Origin: Bordetella parapertussis
GTDB lineage: Bacteria > Pseudomonadota > Gammaproteobacteria > Burkholderiales > Burkholderiaceae_B
Assembly (NCBI GenBank): GCA_945897365.1
Contig: CAMDFD010000006.1
Span: 101,174 to 165,173, forward strand
DNA: 64,000 nt
Reading direction: 5' to 3'
The position numbers and the translations under genes were made by a program. The notes below the pieces were generated by a model. The model was given only the letters and a program-made list of their open reading frames with translations, had not been told where the DNA came from and ran no database searches. Shown here in pieces: positions 16,720 through 23,896 of this stretch; positions within the stretch are counted from its first letter, which is position 1; each line of letters opens with the position of its first letter.

Positions 16720-17606
16720 CTATGATTTCAGCCACTCAGAAGCGTCGTTCGTTACGTGAGCAATTGCAGGGCGTTCAAGCGGTGCGTGCGCCAGGAATTT
16801 ATGACGGTTACGGAGCCCGACTCGTCGAACAAGCCGGTTTCACCGCGGTTTATATGACGGGCAATGGCGTTTCCGCGACTTTGCTGGGGCGACCCGATGT
16901 GGGTTTGGTAGATCTGACTTTGATGACAGATCATGCGCGACGTGTTGCGGCGAGCGTCAATATTCCGCTAATTTGTGACGCGGATACGGGTTACGGAAAT
17001 GTCGTCAATGTGCGTCGAACGATCATGGAGTTCGAGGCCGCGGGAGTTGCCGCAATCCATATGGAAGACCAAGTCTCGCCTAAACGTTGCGCACAGATGC
17101 CAGGCGATCGGACAGTGATTGATTTTGACGAGGCCGTCGCTAAGATCGCTGCCGCGAGCGCGGCCCGTTCTGATCCGGAGTTTGTGTTGATCGCACGCAC
17201 AGACTCAGCTGGAGCGCTTGGCCTGCAAGAGGCGATTCGACGCACACAGGCTTTTGCCCAAGCGGGTGCGGATGCTGTGTTTGTCGAACTCAAATCGAAT
17301 CCCAATATTTTGCAAGATATCCTGGCCATTAAGTCGGGTGTATCCGTACCCGTTGTCGTCAACATCGATAGCGCTAAAGATCTGCGCAACCTTCCTTCTG
17401 CCGCCCTTAAGCAAGCAGGCGTGGATTTGGCCATATATCCGGCCATGGCGCGCGGAGTATTCGGTCATGCCATGACGGGGGCTCTGACACACTTGCTTAG
17501 TGCGGGCAATATGGCCGGGTATGAAGCCAAGATGTTTTCTTCCGCTCAGTACAATGAGGCGTTGGGCTTGAGCGAAATCGAAGCATGGGAAAAGCGCTTT
17601 GATTAA
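16716..17606 (+). CDS. Isocitrate lyase/PEP-mutase-family C-C lyase
   Basis: 296 residues, overlapping leuD-like by 4 bases. It has the alpha/beta-barrel active-site motifs APGIYDGYGARL, ICDADTGYGN (Mg-binding acids) and HMEDQVSPKRCAQMPGD. The catalytic cysteine C125 of true lyases is kept, although the usual KKCGH/KRCGH is altered to KRCAQ. Relatives include 2-methylisocitrate lyase and 2,3-dimethylmalate lyase, which release pyruvate or succinate. After a LeuCD-like hydratase it would cleave the resulting substituted malate. Oxaloacetate decarboxylase is a less likely alternative because that branch lacks the Cys. Confidence 0.85.
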   Translation: MTMISATQKRRSLREQLQGVQAVRAPGIYDGYGARLVEQAGFTAVYMTGNGVSATLLGRPDVGLVDLTLMTDHARRVAASVNIPLICDADTGYGNVVNVRRTIMEFEAAGVAAIHMEDQVSPKRCAQMPGDRTVIDFDEAVAKIAAASAARSDPEFVLIARTDSAGALGLQEAIRRTQAFAQAGADAVFVELKSNPNILQDILAIKSGVSVPVVVNIDSAKDLRNLPSAALKQAGVDLAIYPAMARGVFGHAMTGALTHLLSAGNMAGYEAKMFSSAQYNEALGLSEIEAWEKRFD

Positions 17607-17634
17607 GTGATGATTTCTCAAGCAGAGCGCAAAA

Positions 17635-18327
17635 TTAGAGGAATTTGGTGAATCCTGCGACAGGCTCCCGTTCGCTAATCAGCGAATTTTCTATTTTTGA
17701 CATATCCGCATAACCAAGCGCCAAGCCGCACATCACTATTTCGCTTTTTGGGATGCCGGTCACGGCGCGAATCGTGTTGTGGAATCGATTGAACGCGGCT
17801 TGCGCGCACGTATCGAGTCCGCGTCCCCGCGCGGCGACCATCAAGCTTTGCAGGAAACAGCCGAAATCGAGCCAAGAACCTGTGTTCATCGTTCTGTCGA
17901 TGGTGAAAAATAGGCCAACGGGCGCATCGAAAAACGTGTAATTGCGTGCATGCTGAGCGTGCATGCCGGATTTGTCATCTCGACCGAGTCCCAGCAATTT
18001 GTAGAGATCAAGTCCGACTTTGCGGCGACGCTCAATATAAGGGGAGTCCCACTGAGTAGGATAATATTTATAGTCCTCTGTGAGCGCCTCAAACTGAGCC
18101 TTGTCGTTGTAAACCTCGAGGATCGCCTCCGACACACGTTGTTTGATATCCCCTGTCAGCACATATACCTTCCAAGGTTGTGTGTTTGAGCCGGAGGGCG
18201 CGCGCGCCGCCACATCAAGCATGAGTTCTATGTCTTCGCGCGCGACTGGGGTCGGTAAAAATGCCCGCATCGAATGACGGGAGGTGATCGCATGATCGAC
18301 AATTTTTTGTTCGTTGCTCTGAATCAT
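17635..18327 (-). CDS. Nitroreductase-family FMN oxidoreductase
   Basis: 230 residues. FMN-binding landmarks are SRHSMRAFLPTPV at the N-terminus, ARAPSGSNTQPWKVYV, and the C-terminal half containing GLDTCAQAAF and the GIPKSEIVMCGLALGYAD segment. Enzymes of this fold reduce nitro groups, quinones, enones or other acceptors with NAD(P)H as homodimers. It converges on the lyase gene with a 28-base gap and lies between two catabolic units, but a direct pathway role cannot be read from sequence. Confidence 0.88.
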   Translation of the reverse strand: MIQSNEQKIVDHAITSRHSMRAFLPTPVAREDIELMLDVAARAPSGSNTQPWKVYVLTGDIKQRVSEAILEVYNDKAQFEALTEDYKYYPTQWDSPYIERRRKVGLDLYKLLGLGRDDKSGMHAQHARNYTFFDAPVGLFFTIDRTMNTGSWLDFGCFLQSLMVAARGRGLDTCAQAAFNRFHNTIRAVTGIPKSEIVMCGLALGYADMSKIENSLISEREPVAGFTKFL

Positions 18328-18523
18328 TAGGCTGGTTCTCTTGAGAGTAAATAAACTCCCATTACTGTATTACATTTTGAGGACAAACGACCCTTCATAA
18401 AAACGCTAAAAAGACCATAGAGGAGTCGCTGATGATTCATGGTACAAAAAGAAATTATCGTGAAACATGTGTAGAGGCTTCCTGACTAAGGTAAGCGTCA
18501 ACACTCCCTTTGGAGTAAAGATT

Positions 18524-19318
18524 TTGGAAACAATCCAGTTTGAAGTGCAAGACGGTGTCGGCACGCTGACGTTGAATCGGCCCAACCGCAAGAATGCGAT
18601 TGATGCCGTCATGCGTGAAGAACTCAAAGAGGTCGTGTTTTCGCTTCCGCAACAACGAGATTTACGGGCGCTGATTATTACAGGGGCGGGCGGTACATTT
18701 TGCGCTGGTGGTGATATCAGCGTGATGGGGGCCGGTACGTTAGCACCAGAGGATGGACGTCATCGGATGCGTCACGACTATCTTTCGTGGATTGAAACCT
18801 TGCTTAGACTAGAAATACCTGTGATTTCGGCGGTCGAGGGAGCGGCTTACGGCGCAGGCTTTAGTCTCGCGTTGACGGCGGACATTGTGCTGGCCGACTC
18901 TTCGAGCCGGTTCTGCATGTCTTTTATGCGTTTAGGTCTCGTGCCTGATTGTGCGGCTTTTTATACTCTCCCGCGGATTGTGGGTACGCAGCGCGCCAAA
19001 GAGCTTGCCTTTTCCGCGCGTGAACTCACCGCCGAGCAGGCGCATGCATTAGGCATTGTGTTAGAGGTATTGCCGCAAGGACGTGTTCTTGAAAGGGCTC
19101 AGCAAATGGCCCGATGTTTCGCACTTGCCGCGCCTGCCGCGCTTGCCATGACCAAGCGCGCAATGAATGTCTCAATGAATAGTTCACTTGACGCAATGAT
19201 GGATATCGAAGCCGATGCACAAGCTGTTGCGCGCACCAGCCAATGGCATACAGATGCAGTTCAGCGATTTTTAAATAAAAAACCTTCCGCGTTCCAGTGG
19301 CCTGGTAGCTTGGACTGA
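18524..19318 (+). CDS. Enoyl-CoA hydratase/isomerase family protein (PaaG-like)
   Basis: 264 residues from a TTG at 18524 with TGGAG 8 bases upstream; an ATG at 18467 gives a poorly conserved 19-residue extension. Oxyanion-hole motifs are GAGGTFCAGGDIS and EGAAYGAGFSLAL. The second active-site segment reads SFMRLGLVPDCAAFYTLPR: the hydratase Glu is missing and the aspartate of the GLVPD motif is present, as in PaaG-type and enoyl-CoA isomerases. An isomerase-like reaction on acyl-CoA is therefore favoured over simple hydration. The stop overlaps the next start (TGATG). Confidence 0.82.
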   Translation: METIQFEVQDGVGTLTLNRPNRKNAIDAVMREELKEVVFSLPQQRDLRALIITGAGGTFCAGGDISVMGAGTLAPEDGRHRMRHDYLSWIETLLRLEIPVISAVEGAAYGAGFSLALTADIVLADSSSRFCMSFMRLGLVPDCAAFYTLPRIVGTQRAKELAFSARELTAEQAHALGIVLEVLPQGRVLERAQQMARCFALAAPAALAMTKRAMNVSMNSSLDAMMDIEADAQAVARTSQWHTDAVQRFLNKKPSAFQWPGSLD

Positions 19319-19980
19319 TGTTGTTCCAAACATCCCGGCAAGCCGGGAGCATTCCTATTGTTTTAGTCTTGGGCGAGTGTTTGACGGCGACGCGTCTTTT
19401 TCTCAACGTGCTGATGACGAAGCAGGATTTTTCCGACTCTGTCGTGATTGGCGTCAAACAAGATACGCTTGCTCCAATCAGGCATACTCGATTAATCGAG
19501 TTACCGCGTTTTGAGTTCACCGCACAAGACAGCTGCCTTTGCTGCGGCATGCATGGAGCACTTGGAGGCGCTTTACGTCAGATTTTTTTTCAAGCATTAA
19601 ATGATCGGTCCAAACGATTAGACCGTGTGTTGATCGAGTCTGATTCGATCCAGCTGTCCCAGTTGGCGCATACCTTGAGACACACTCCTTTTTTGGGTCA
19701 ACGTTATTTTCATCAAATGACGTTTAGGGTCGTTTGTCCGCCGCAACCCTTCGATGCATTTTTACAAAAAACCTCCGAATGGAGAGCGTACCTAGCGGGT
19801 CTCAAGGAGCTCGATTCCGTCAGCAATCAATCGCGGCAGATCTTGATCCTATCTCTGCCAAAGTCGCAATTTAACGCAGAGCAATTTAACAATTGGTCTG
19901 CCCAAGTCAAACAAGAGCTTCCTGACAAAGAAGTGTTTTATCTCAGTGCAGACGGGGTCTCAGACTTGAATTTGTTGTAA
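19318..19980 (+). CDS. Degenerate CobW/COG0523-like protein lacking a P-loop
   Basis: 220 residues, translationally coupled to the enoyl-CoA hydratase-like gene. I do not recognise a close family. The layout follows G3E/COG0523 metallochaperone GTPases: a hydrophobic strand and loop at 15-30 (IVLVLGECLTATRLFLNVLM) where the Walker A would be, a CLCC motif at 73-76 (CxCC, metal-binding in COG0523), and RLDRVLIESD at 101-109, resembling the FDxVxIETTG strand. The GxxGxGKT sequence itself is gone, so GTP binding in the usual way is unlikely. The C-terminal domain is short. It may be a decaying or repurposed metal-binding protein. Confidence 0.55.
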   Translation: MLFQTSRQAGSIPIVLVLGECLTATRLFLNVLMTKQDFSDSVVIGVKQDTLAPIRHTRLIELPRFEFTAQDSCLCCGMHGALGGALRQIFFQALNDRSKRLDRVLIESDSIQLSQLAHTLRHTPFLGQRYFHQMTFRVVCPPQPFDAFLQKTSEWRAYLAGLKELDSVSNQSRQILILSLPKSQFNAEQFNNWSAQVKQELPDKEVFYLSADGVSDLNLL

Positions 19981-20399
19981 AAGGTGCTTGTATTGGGCAT
20001 AAACGACAAAAAGATGCCTCAAAAGCTTGAAGATATCTAGGGCATTACGTTAGAATACAAGTGAAGGGAGATAAATTCCTTGGGTGTCACCCAAAATAAA
20101 CATGCGAAAGCATGACAAACATATAAGACCTTGAAACCTAAGGCTTTGATTGCCCGGCTCAGTGCTGGTCAGATTGCGCAAACCATGTGATGTATCCGTG
20201 ATCTACGACTACACATCCAAGCGTTGTGCCGTTTGCGGTGGTTTTTACCCCAGCTTATAAATCGTAACGTTCCATTAGCAACGGTTCTTTTTAACCATGC
20301 CTTTGTTAGGCTTACGGCTAGATAAACTTGCTACTGTATTTTGATGCGGTTTTGATGCATTCTTTATTTCGAGATGCGCTGTGATGCCAGATGAGTACA
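19981..20399. other. Intergenic region with hairpins, possible ncRNA
   Basis: No convincing gene lies here. A promoter-like pair TTGAAG (20027-20032) and TAGAAT (20051-20056) with 18-base spacing is followed by an odd palindrome TTGGGTG-T-CACCCAA (20080-20094). Directly after comes CATGC-GAAA-GCATG (20101-20114), a stem closed by a GNRA-type tetraloop. The rest, to about 20390, is AT-richer and without recognisable coding or aroG-like sequence. Confidence 0.4.
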
Positions 20400-20438
20400 A
20401 AATAAAACTGGCCGAGCGCCAAAAGCGATCGACCAGTT
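20400..20438 (-). terminator. Rho-independent terminator of the tRNA-fMet gene
   Basis: On the minus strand, AACTGGTCG...CGGCCAGTT forms a long stem with an inner CGC/GCG pairing and a TTTTG loop, followed by TTATTTT. It begins 6 bases after the tRNA 3' end. Confidence 0.7.
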
Positions 20439-20443
20439 GTATT

Positions 20444-20520
<77 letters not shown>

Positions 20521-20532
20521 TCTGAAGAATGA

Positions 20533-20561
20533 AGTATAGCGTAGTTCCCGTTTCGGGACAA
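20533..20561 (-). promoter_or_regulatory. Sigma-70 promoter of tRNA-fMet
   Basis: On the minus strand TTGTCC and TATACT are separated by exactly 17 bases, and TATACT ends 12 bases before the mature tRNA 5' end. It lies in the gap between the tRNA and the divergent scpB gene. Confidence 0.75.
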
Positions 20562-20595
20562 GTTGCCTAATGGCTTGTACAGGAAAAGAGTATTC

Positions 20596-21462
20596 ATGAA
20601 CGATCCGCAAGACATGCAGAACGATGCACAAGATCCGCATAATCATCAAAGCGATACCGAGATCAGCGAGGTGCAATCCGATGACAACGAGCACCAACAA
20701 GGTGCGCTGACTGTTCAGGACTACAGCGACTCAGATGACGCATTCGAAATCGAAACCGCCAAGCGCGTGCTTGAGACCGCGCTATTATGTGCATCGAGTC
20801 CGATGCCACTGACTGAGTTGCGCAAACTTTTTGAAGAAGAATCACAATCCTCAAAGCGATTGACCGATGTTTTAGAGTCGATTCAGCAAGATTGGCTTGA
20901 TCGCGGTATGGAGCTTGTCGAGCTGGCTTCAGGTTGGCGCTTTCAGAGCCGCGCTTCGATGCAGCGGTATCTTGAAAGACTGAGCCCCGAACGCGTTCCA
21001 AAGTACTCGCGCGCCGTGATGGAAACCTTAGCGATTATCGCTTGGCGTCAACCGGTCACCCGCGGCGACATTGAGGATATTCGCGGCGTGACGGTTTCCT
21101 CCCAAATCATCAAAACGCTCGAAGATCGGGGGTGGGTTGAGGTGATCGGTCATCGTGATGGTCCCGGTCGTCCCGGTTTGTTGGGAACAACCAAGCAATT
21201 TTTGGATGATCTGGGTTTACGTGCTCTCGATGAGTTGCCTGCCCTCGGCGCTGCCGAAATGTCAGAAGCTTTGCAATCGCTGACCTTAGAGGCTGCTTCA
21301 CTTTCTACTGTTGCGATGATGCCAATTCAAGAGGCTTCTATAGAGGCTTCTAGCGAGGCCGAGCAGTTAGAAGTGACTGACCATGATTCCATGCCATTAG
21401 ATCTCGCAAGTCAAAGCGAGCCAGAACAAAATACAAATCATCCAAACCTGGAGTCCAAGTGA
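20596..21462 (+). CDS. scpB: Segregation and condensation protein B
   Basis: 288 residues from the ATG at 20596, with AGGAAAAGAG upstream; the in-frame TTG at 20563 is not preferred. The winged-helix core contains RVLETALLCASSPMPLTEL, RAVMETLAIIAWRQPVTRGD and RGWVEVIGHRDGPGRPGL, typical of ScpB, the kleisin partner in the SMC-ScpAB condensin. Acidic N- and C-terminal extensions are variable in the family. The stop overlaps the rluB start (GTGA). No scpA gene is next to it here. Confidence 0.95.
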   Translation: MNDPQDMQNDAQDPHNHQSDTEISEVQSDDNEHQQGALTVQDYSDSDDAFEIETAKRVLETALLCASSPMPLTELRKLFEEESQSSKRLTDVLESIQQDWLDRGMELVELASGWRFQSRASMQRYLERLSPERVPKYSRAVMETLAIIAWRQPVTRGDIEDIRGVTVSSQIIKTLEDRGWVEVIGHRDGPGRPGLLGTTKQFLDDLGLRALDELPALGAAEMSEALQSLTLEAASLSTVAMMPIQEASIEASSEAEQLEVTDHDSMPLDLASQSEPEQNTNHPNLESK

Positions 21463-23627
21463 CTAAACCGAATACCGAAGATGCCATCCTAAACGCCCAA
21501 CAAGACGACGTTGTGGTTGTTAAAAAGGCCCCTCGCAAAACTGCTGCTAGCAAAAAAGCCACTAGCAAAACGGTCGCTAGCGCAACGGCTGCTCGCAAAA
21601 CACCGGCTCGCAAAACACCGGTACGCAAGACTGCGCGTGTTGTTGAAGTTGAAGATGCAGCAGCATCTGTTGAGTCCTCGGCGCAAGCCGTGAGCGAGCC
21701 TGCTGCGAAGCCTGCGCGCAAACCAAGGCAGCCTCGCGCAGCAAAAATTACGGAAAGCTCGAACACTGAAGCCCATCAAATTGACATACAGTCCGCCGAT
21801 GCTACACAACCGGTGAGCGTTGCCGAGTTTGCAGTTTCAAGTGTTCCAGCTGCCTTCGTTCCGAATGAGCCCGACAATGTGAGTGAGCAAGGTGAGCAAG
21901 GTGCTCGTGCTGAGAGCGAGGCGTCTGCAGACGGTTCTTCGACTTCACCTAAATCTCGCGGACGAAAACTTCGCACGCCGTTTCGCCGACGCCGCAATGA
22001 TTCGCCCGAAGCGACTCGGCAGTCTGATGGCTCTAGCGATGCGGCACGCGCAGATTTCGTGTCGTTTGACGAAGTTGCAACTGATGTCGCCGATTTCGGT
22101 GACCCAGTCGAGGCAGAAAAAGAAGCTGAAGAGGCGCTTTCCTATTTGCGTCAGACGGAACGGATTGAACAACGTCTGAACAAGTATTTGAACAGCGACG
22201 TGTTGATGCCTAAACTTCACAAGGTGTTGGCAGATGCCGGTATTGGCTCGCGTCGCGAAATGGAAGAACTCATCATCGCCGGCCGCGTATCCGTCAATGG
22301 CGAGCCTGCTCATATCGGTCAACGTGTTGGCGTCAATGATGCTGTGCGTGTCAATGGAAAGCCCATCACCCGAACCAACACAAAAAAACCACCGCGCGTG
22401 ATTCTTTATCATAAGCCTGCTGGTGAAATTGTGAGCCACGATGATCCTGATGGACGCGCCAACGTCTTTTCGCGCCTCCCTAAAATGAAAGTGGGTAAAT
22501 GGCTTTCGATTGGCCGACTCGATCTAAATACAGAAGGCTTGTTGATTTTTACAACCTCCGGCGATCTCTCTAATCGCTTGTTGCATCCTCGTTATGGCAA
22601 TGAACGCGAGTACGCTGTACGCGTGCTCGGAGAGCTCGGTCCCGAGCAGCGACAGTCATTGCTGGACGGTGTGACCCTCGATGATGGTCCTGCTAGCTTT
22701 GGCATGATCGAATTCATTGGTGGCGAGGGCAGTAACCGATGGTATCGCGTGACCTTGAATGAAGGTCGCAATCGCGAAGTTCGCCGTATGTTTGAATCCG
22801 TGGGTCTGACAGTGAGTCGCCTGATTCGGACGCGTTTTGGCGACATTGTGCTTCCCACCACACTGCGTCGCGGTCGTTGGGAAGAGCTAGATTCCAAACT
22901 TGTGTCGGCGCTGATGGTCCAAGTTGGGTTATTGCGCGATGATGACTCGACCGAGGGCCGCTCCCGTCAGCCCAAGCAGCCGGTTTCGCATGACAGCGCC
23001 TTGCCACCTGGCTTTGGTACGCTGGACAGAAACGGGACGCATGGCGCCAAAATGGGACGGCGCGGCAACGTTCAAGGTGGTCGCTCTGGAAAACCCGAGC
23101 CCTTTGTGCACCCGACTGAGCGTGCTCCAGCTGCGCTGACAGTGGGTGGCGGTTATGCCAATGGTCATCCTCAAGGGGGGCAGGGTGTTGGTCGAGGAGG
23201 AGGCCGTGGCAAACCTTCCGGACCACAGGCTATTGGATCGCGTGGCCCAGGGACAAGTTCAGGTGGCAACAAAAAGGGGCCGAAAGCTGCAGCGCGCCCA
23301 GGTCGCCCAAGTCGTCCTGGCGGTCAAGGCTCTCCGGCACCGCGCGAATTTGTGCCGCGTGTGGCACCCGACCAGGGGCGGGACTTCAACCGCGAGCCTG
23401 GCCAAGGGCGTCCTCGAGGGCCGGGTGCTGCGGCAGCACCGGGAGGACAGGGTCGTCCTCCAAAGCAAGGCGGTCGTGGCCCGAGCAAACCCAGTGATCG
23501 CCCCAAGCAGGGGCCGCCCGGTGGTGCGGGCCGTTCCGCGCCTAAAGGGGATGATTGGCAGCCTCGAGGTGCTTCCGCGCATGAGTCCCGCCTAGGTTTT
23601 ACAAAAACACCTCGCGGAAATCGCTAA
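21459..23627 (+). CDS. rluB: 23S rRNA pseudouridine synthase RluB with long low-complexity tails
   Basis: 722 residues from a GTG overlapping the scpB stop. The enzyme core lies at about 250-490: an S4 domain (LHKVLADAGIGSRREMEELI) and the RsuA-family catalytic motif GRLDLNTEGLLIF near 352, with its catalytic Asp. RluB modifies U2605 in helix 93 of 23S rRNA. E. coli RluB has about 290 residues. The extra mass is a Lys/Ala/Thr-rich, histone H1-like N-terminus (about 20-100), an acidic stretch, and a Gly/Arg/Pro/Gln-rich C-terminus from about 500. Such tails suggest extra RNA contacts. Confidence 0.93.
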   Translation: MTKPNTEDAILNAQQDDVVVVKKAPRKTAASKKATSKTVASATAARKTPARKTPVRKTARVVEVEDAAASVESSAQAVSEPAAKPARKPRQPRAAKITESSNTEAHQIDIQSADATQPVSVAEFAVSSVPAAFVPNEPDNVSEQGEQGARAESEASADGSSTSPKSRGRKLRTPFRRRRNDSPEATRQSDGSSDAARADFVSFDEVATDVADFGDPVEAEKEAEEALSYLRQTERIEQRLNKYLNSDVLMPKLHKVLADAGIGSRREMEELIIAGRVSVNGEPAHIGQRVGVNDAVRVNGKPITRTNTKKPPRVILYHKPAGEIVSHDDPDGRANVFSRLPKMKVGKWLSIGRLDLNTEGLLIFTTSGDLSNRLLHPRYGNEREYAVRVLGELGPEQRQSLLDGVTLDDGPASFGMIEFIGGEGSNRWYRVTLNEGRNREVRRMFESVGLTVSRLIRTRFGDIVLPTTLRRGRWEELDSKLVSALMVQVGLLRDDDSTEGRSRQPKQPVSHDSALPPGFGTLDRNGTHGAKMGRRGNVQGGRSGKPEPFVHPTERAPAALTVGGGYANGHPQGGQGVGRGGGRGKPSGPQAIGSRGPGTSSGGNKKGPKAAARPGRPSRPGGQGSPAPREFVPRVAPDQGRDFNREPGQGRPRGPGAAAAPGGQGRPPKQGGRGPSKPSDRPKQGPPGGAGRSAPKGDDWQPRGASAHESRLGFTKTPRGNR
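21591..21620 (+). repeat. 15-bp tandem repeat in the rluB N-terminal extension
   Basis: GCTCGCAAAACACCG occurs twice in perfect tandem (21591-21605 and 21606-21620), followed by a decayed third copy. It encodes the ARKTP units of the basic N-terminal tail. In-frame 15-base units allow length change without frameshift. Confidence 0.85.
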
Positions 23628-23865
23628 GTCTCTCAAGTTAAATATTTCTTTACCTTATCGGGGAGCAAGGTCTTTTCTTATGCATTCATTTGACGTAAAT
23701 CGTTGCTGCAACAAGACTTTTTTCCCTGATCATGCTAGAATTTAGGGCTATCGAGCATTGACATAGTTAGACCCATATAGTGAGTTGATATAGCGGGACT
23801 GACACGGTCTGTTTGACAAGGTCAATGCATGATTGCCTGCGGGCAAGGTAACTTTTTTTGTAAAC
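23628..23865 (+). promoter_or_regulatory. Leader/promoter region of the rimP-nusA-infB operon
   Basis: About 240 bases without a gene. TAGAAT (about 23735) is a good -10-like hexamer, with a poor -35 around CAAGAC, 18 bases upstream. A TTGCC-TGCG-GGCAA hairpin at 23833-23846 is followed by a T run (about 23853-23859). It lies just before the stronger hairpin at 23866. Confidence 0.45.
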
Positions 23866-23890
23866 GGGCTGTCTTCAGCCCTTTTTTTTT
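23866..23890 (+). terminator. Terminator-like hairpin immediately upstream of rimP
   Basis: GGGCTG-TCTT-CAGCCC followed by nine Ts ends 6 bases before the rimP ATG. By form it is an intrinsic terminator. It could end rluB-proximal or leader transcripts, or act as an attenuator for the operon encoding the termination factor NusA. Confidence 0.75.
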
Positions 23891-23896
23891 GGACGT

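Noticed and set aside
23259..23582. Minus-strand frames in the rluB tail
   Set aside because: They are antisense to GC-rich repetitive coding sequence and show only Arg/Pro/Gly bias.
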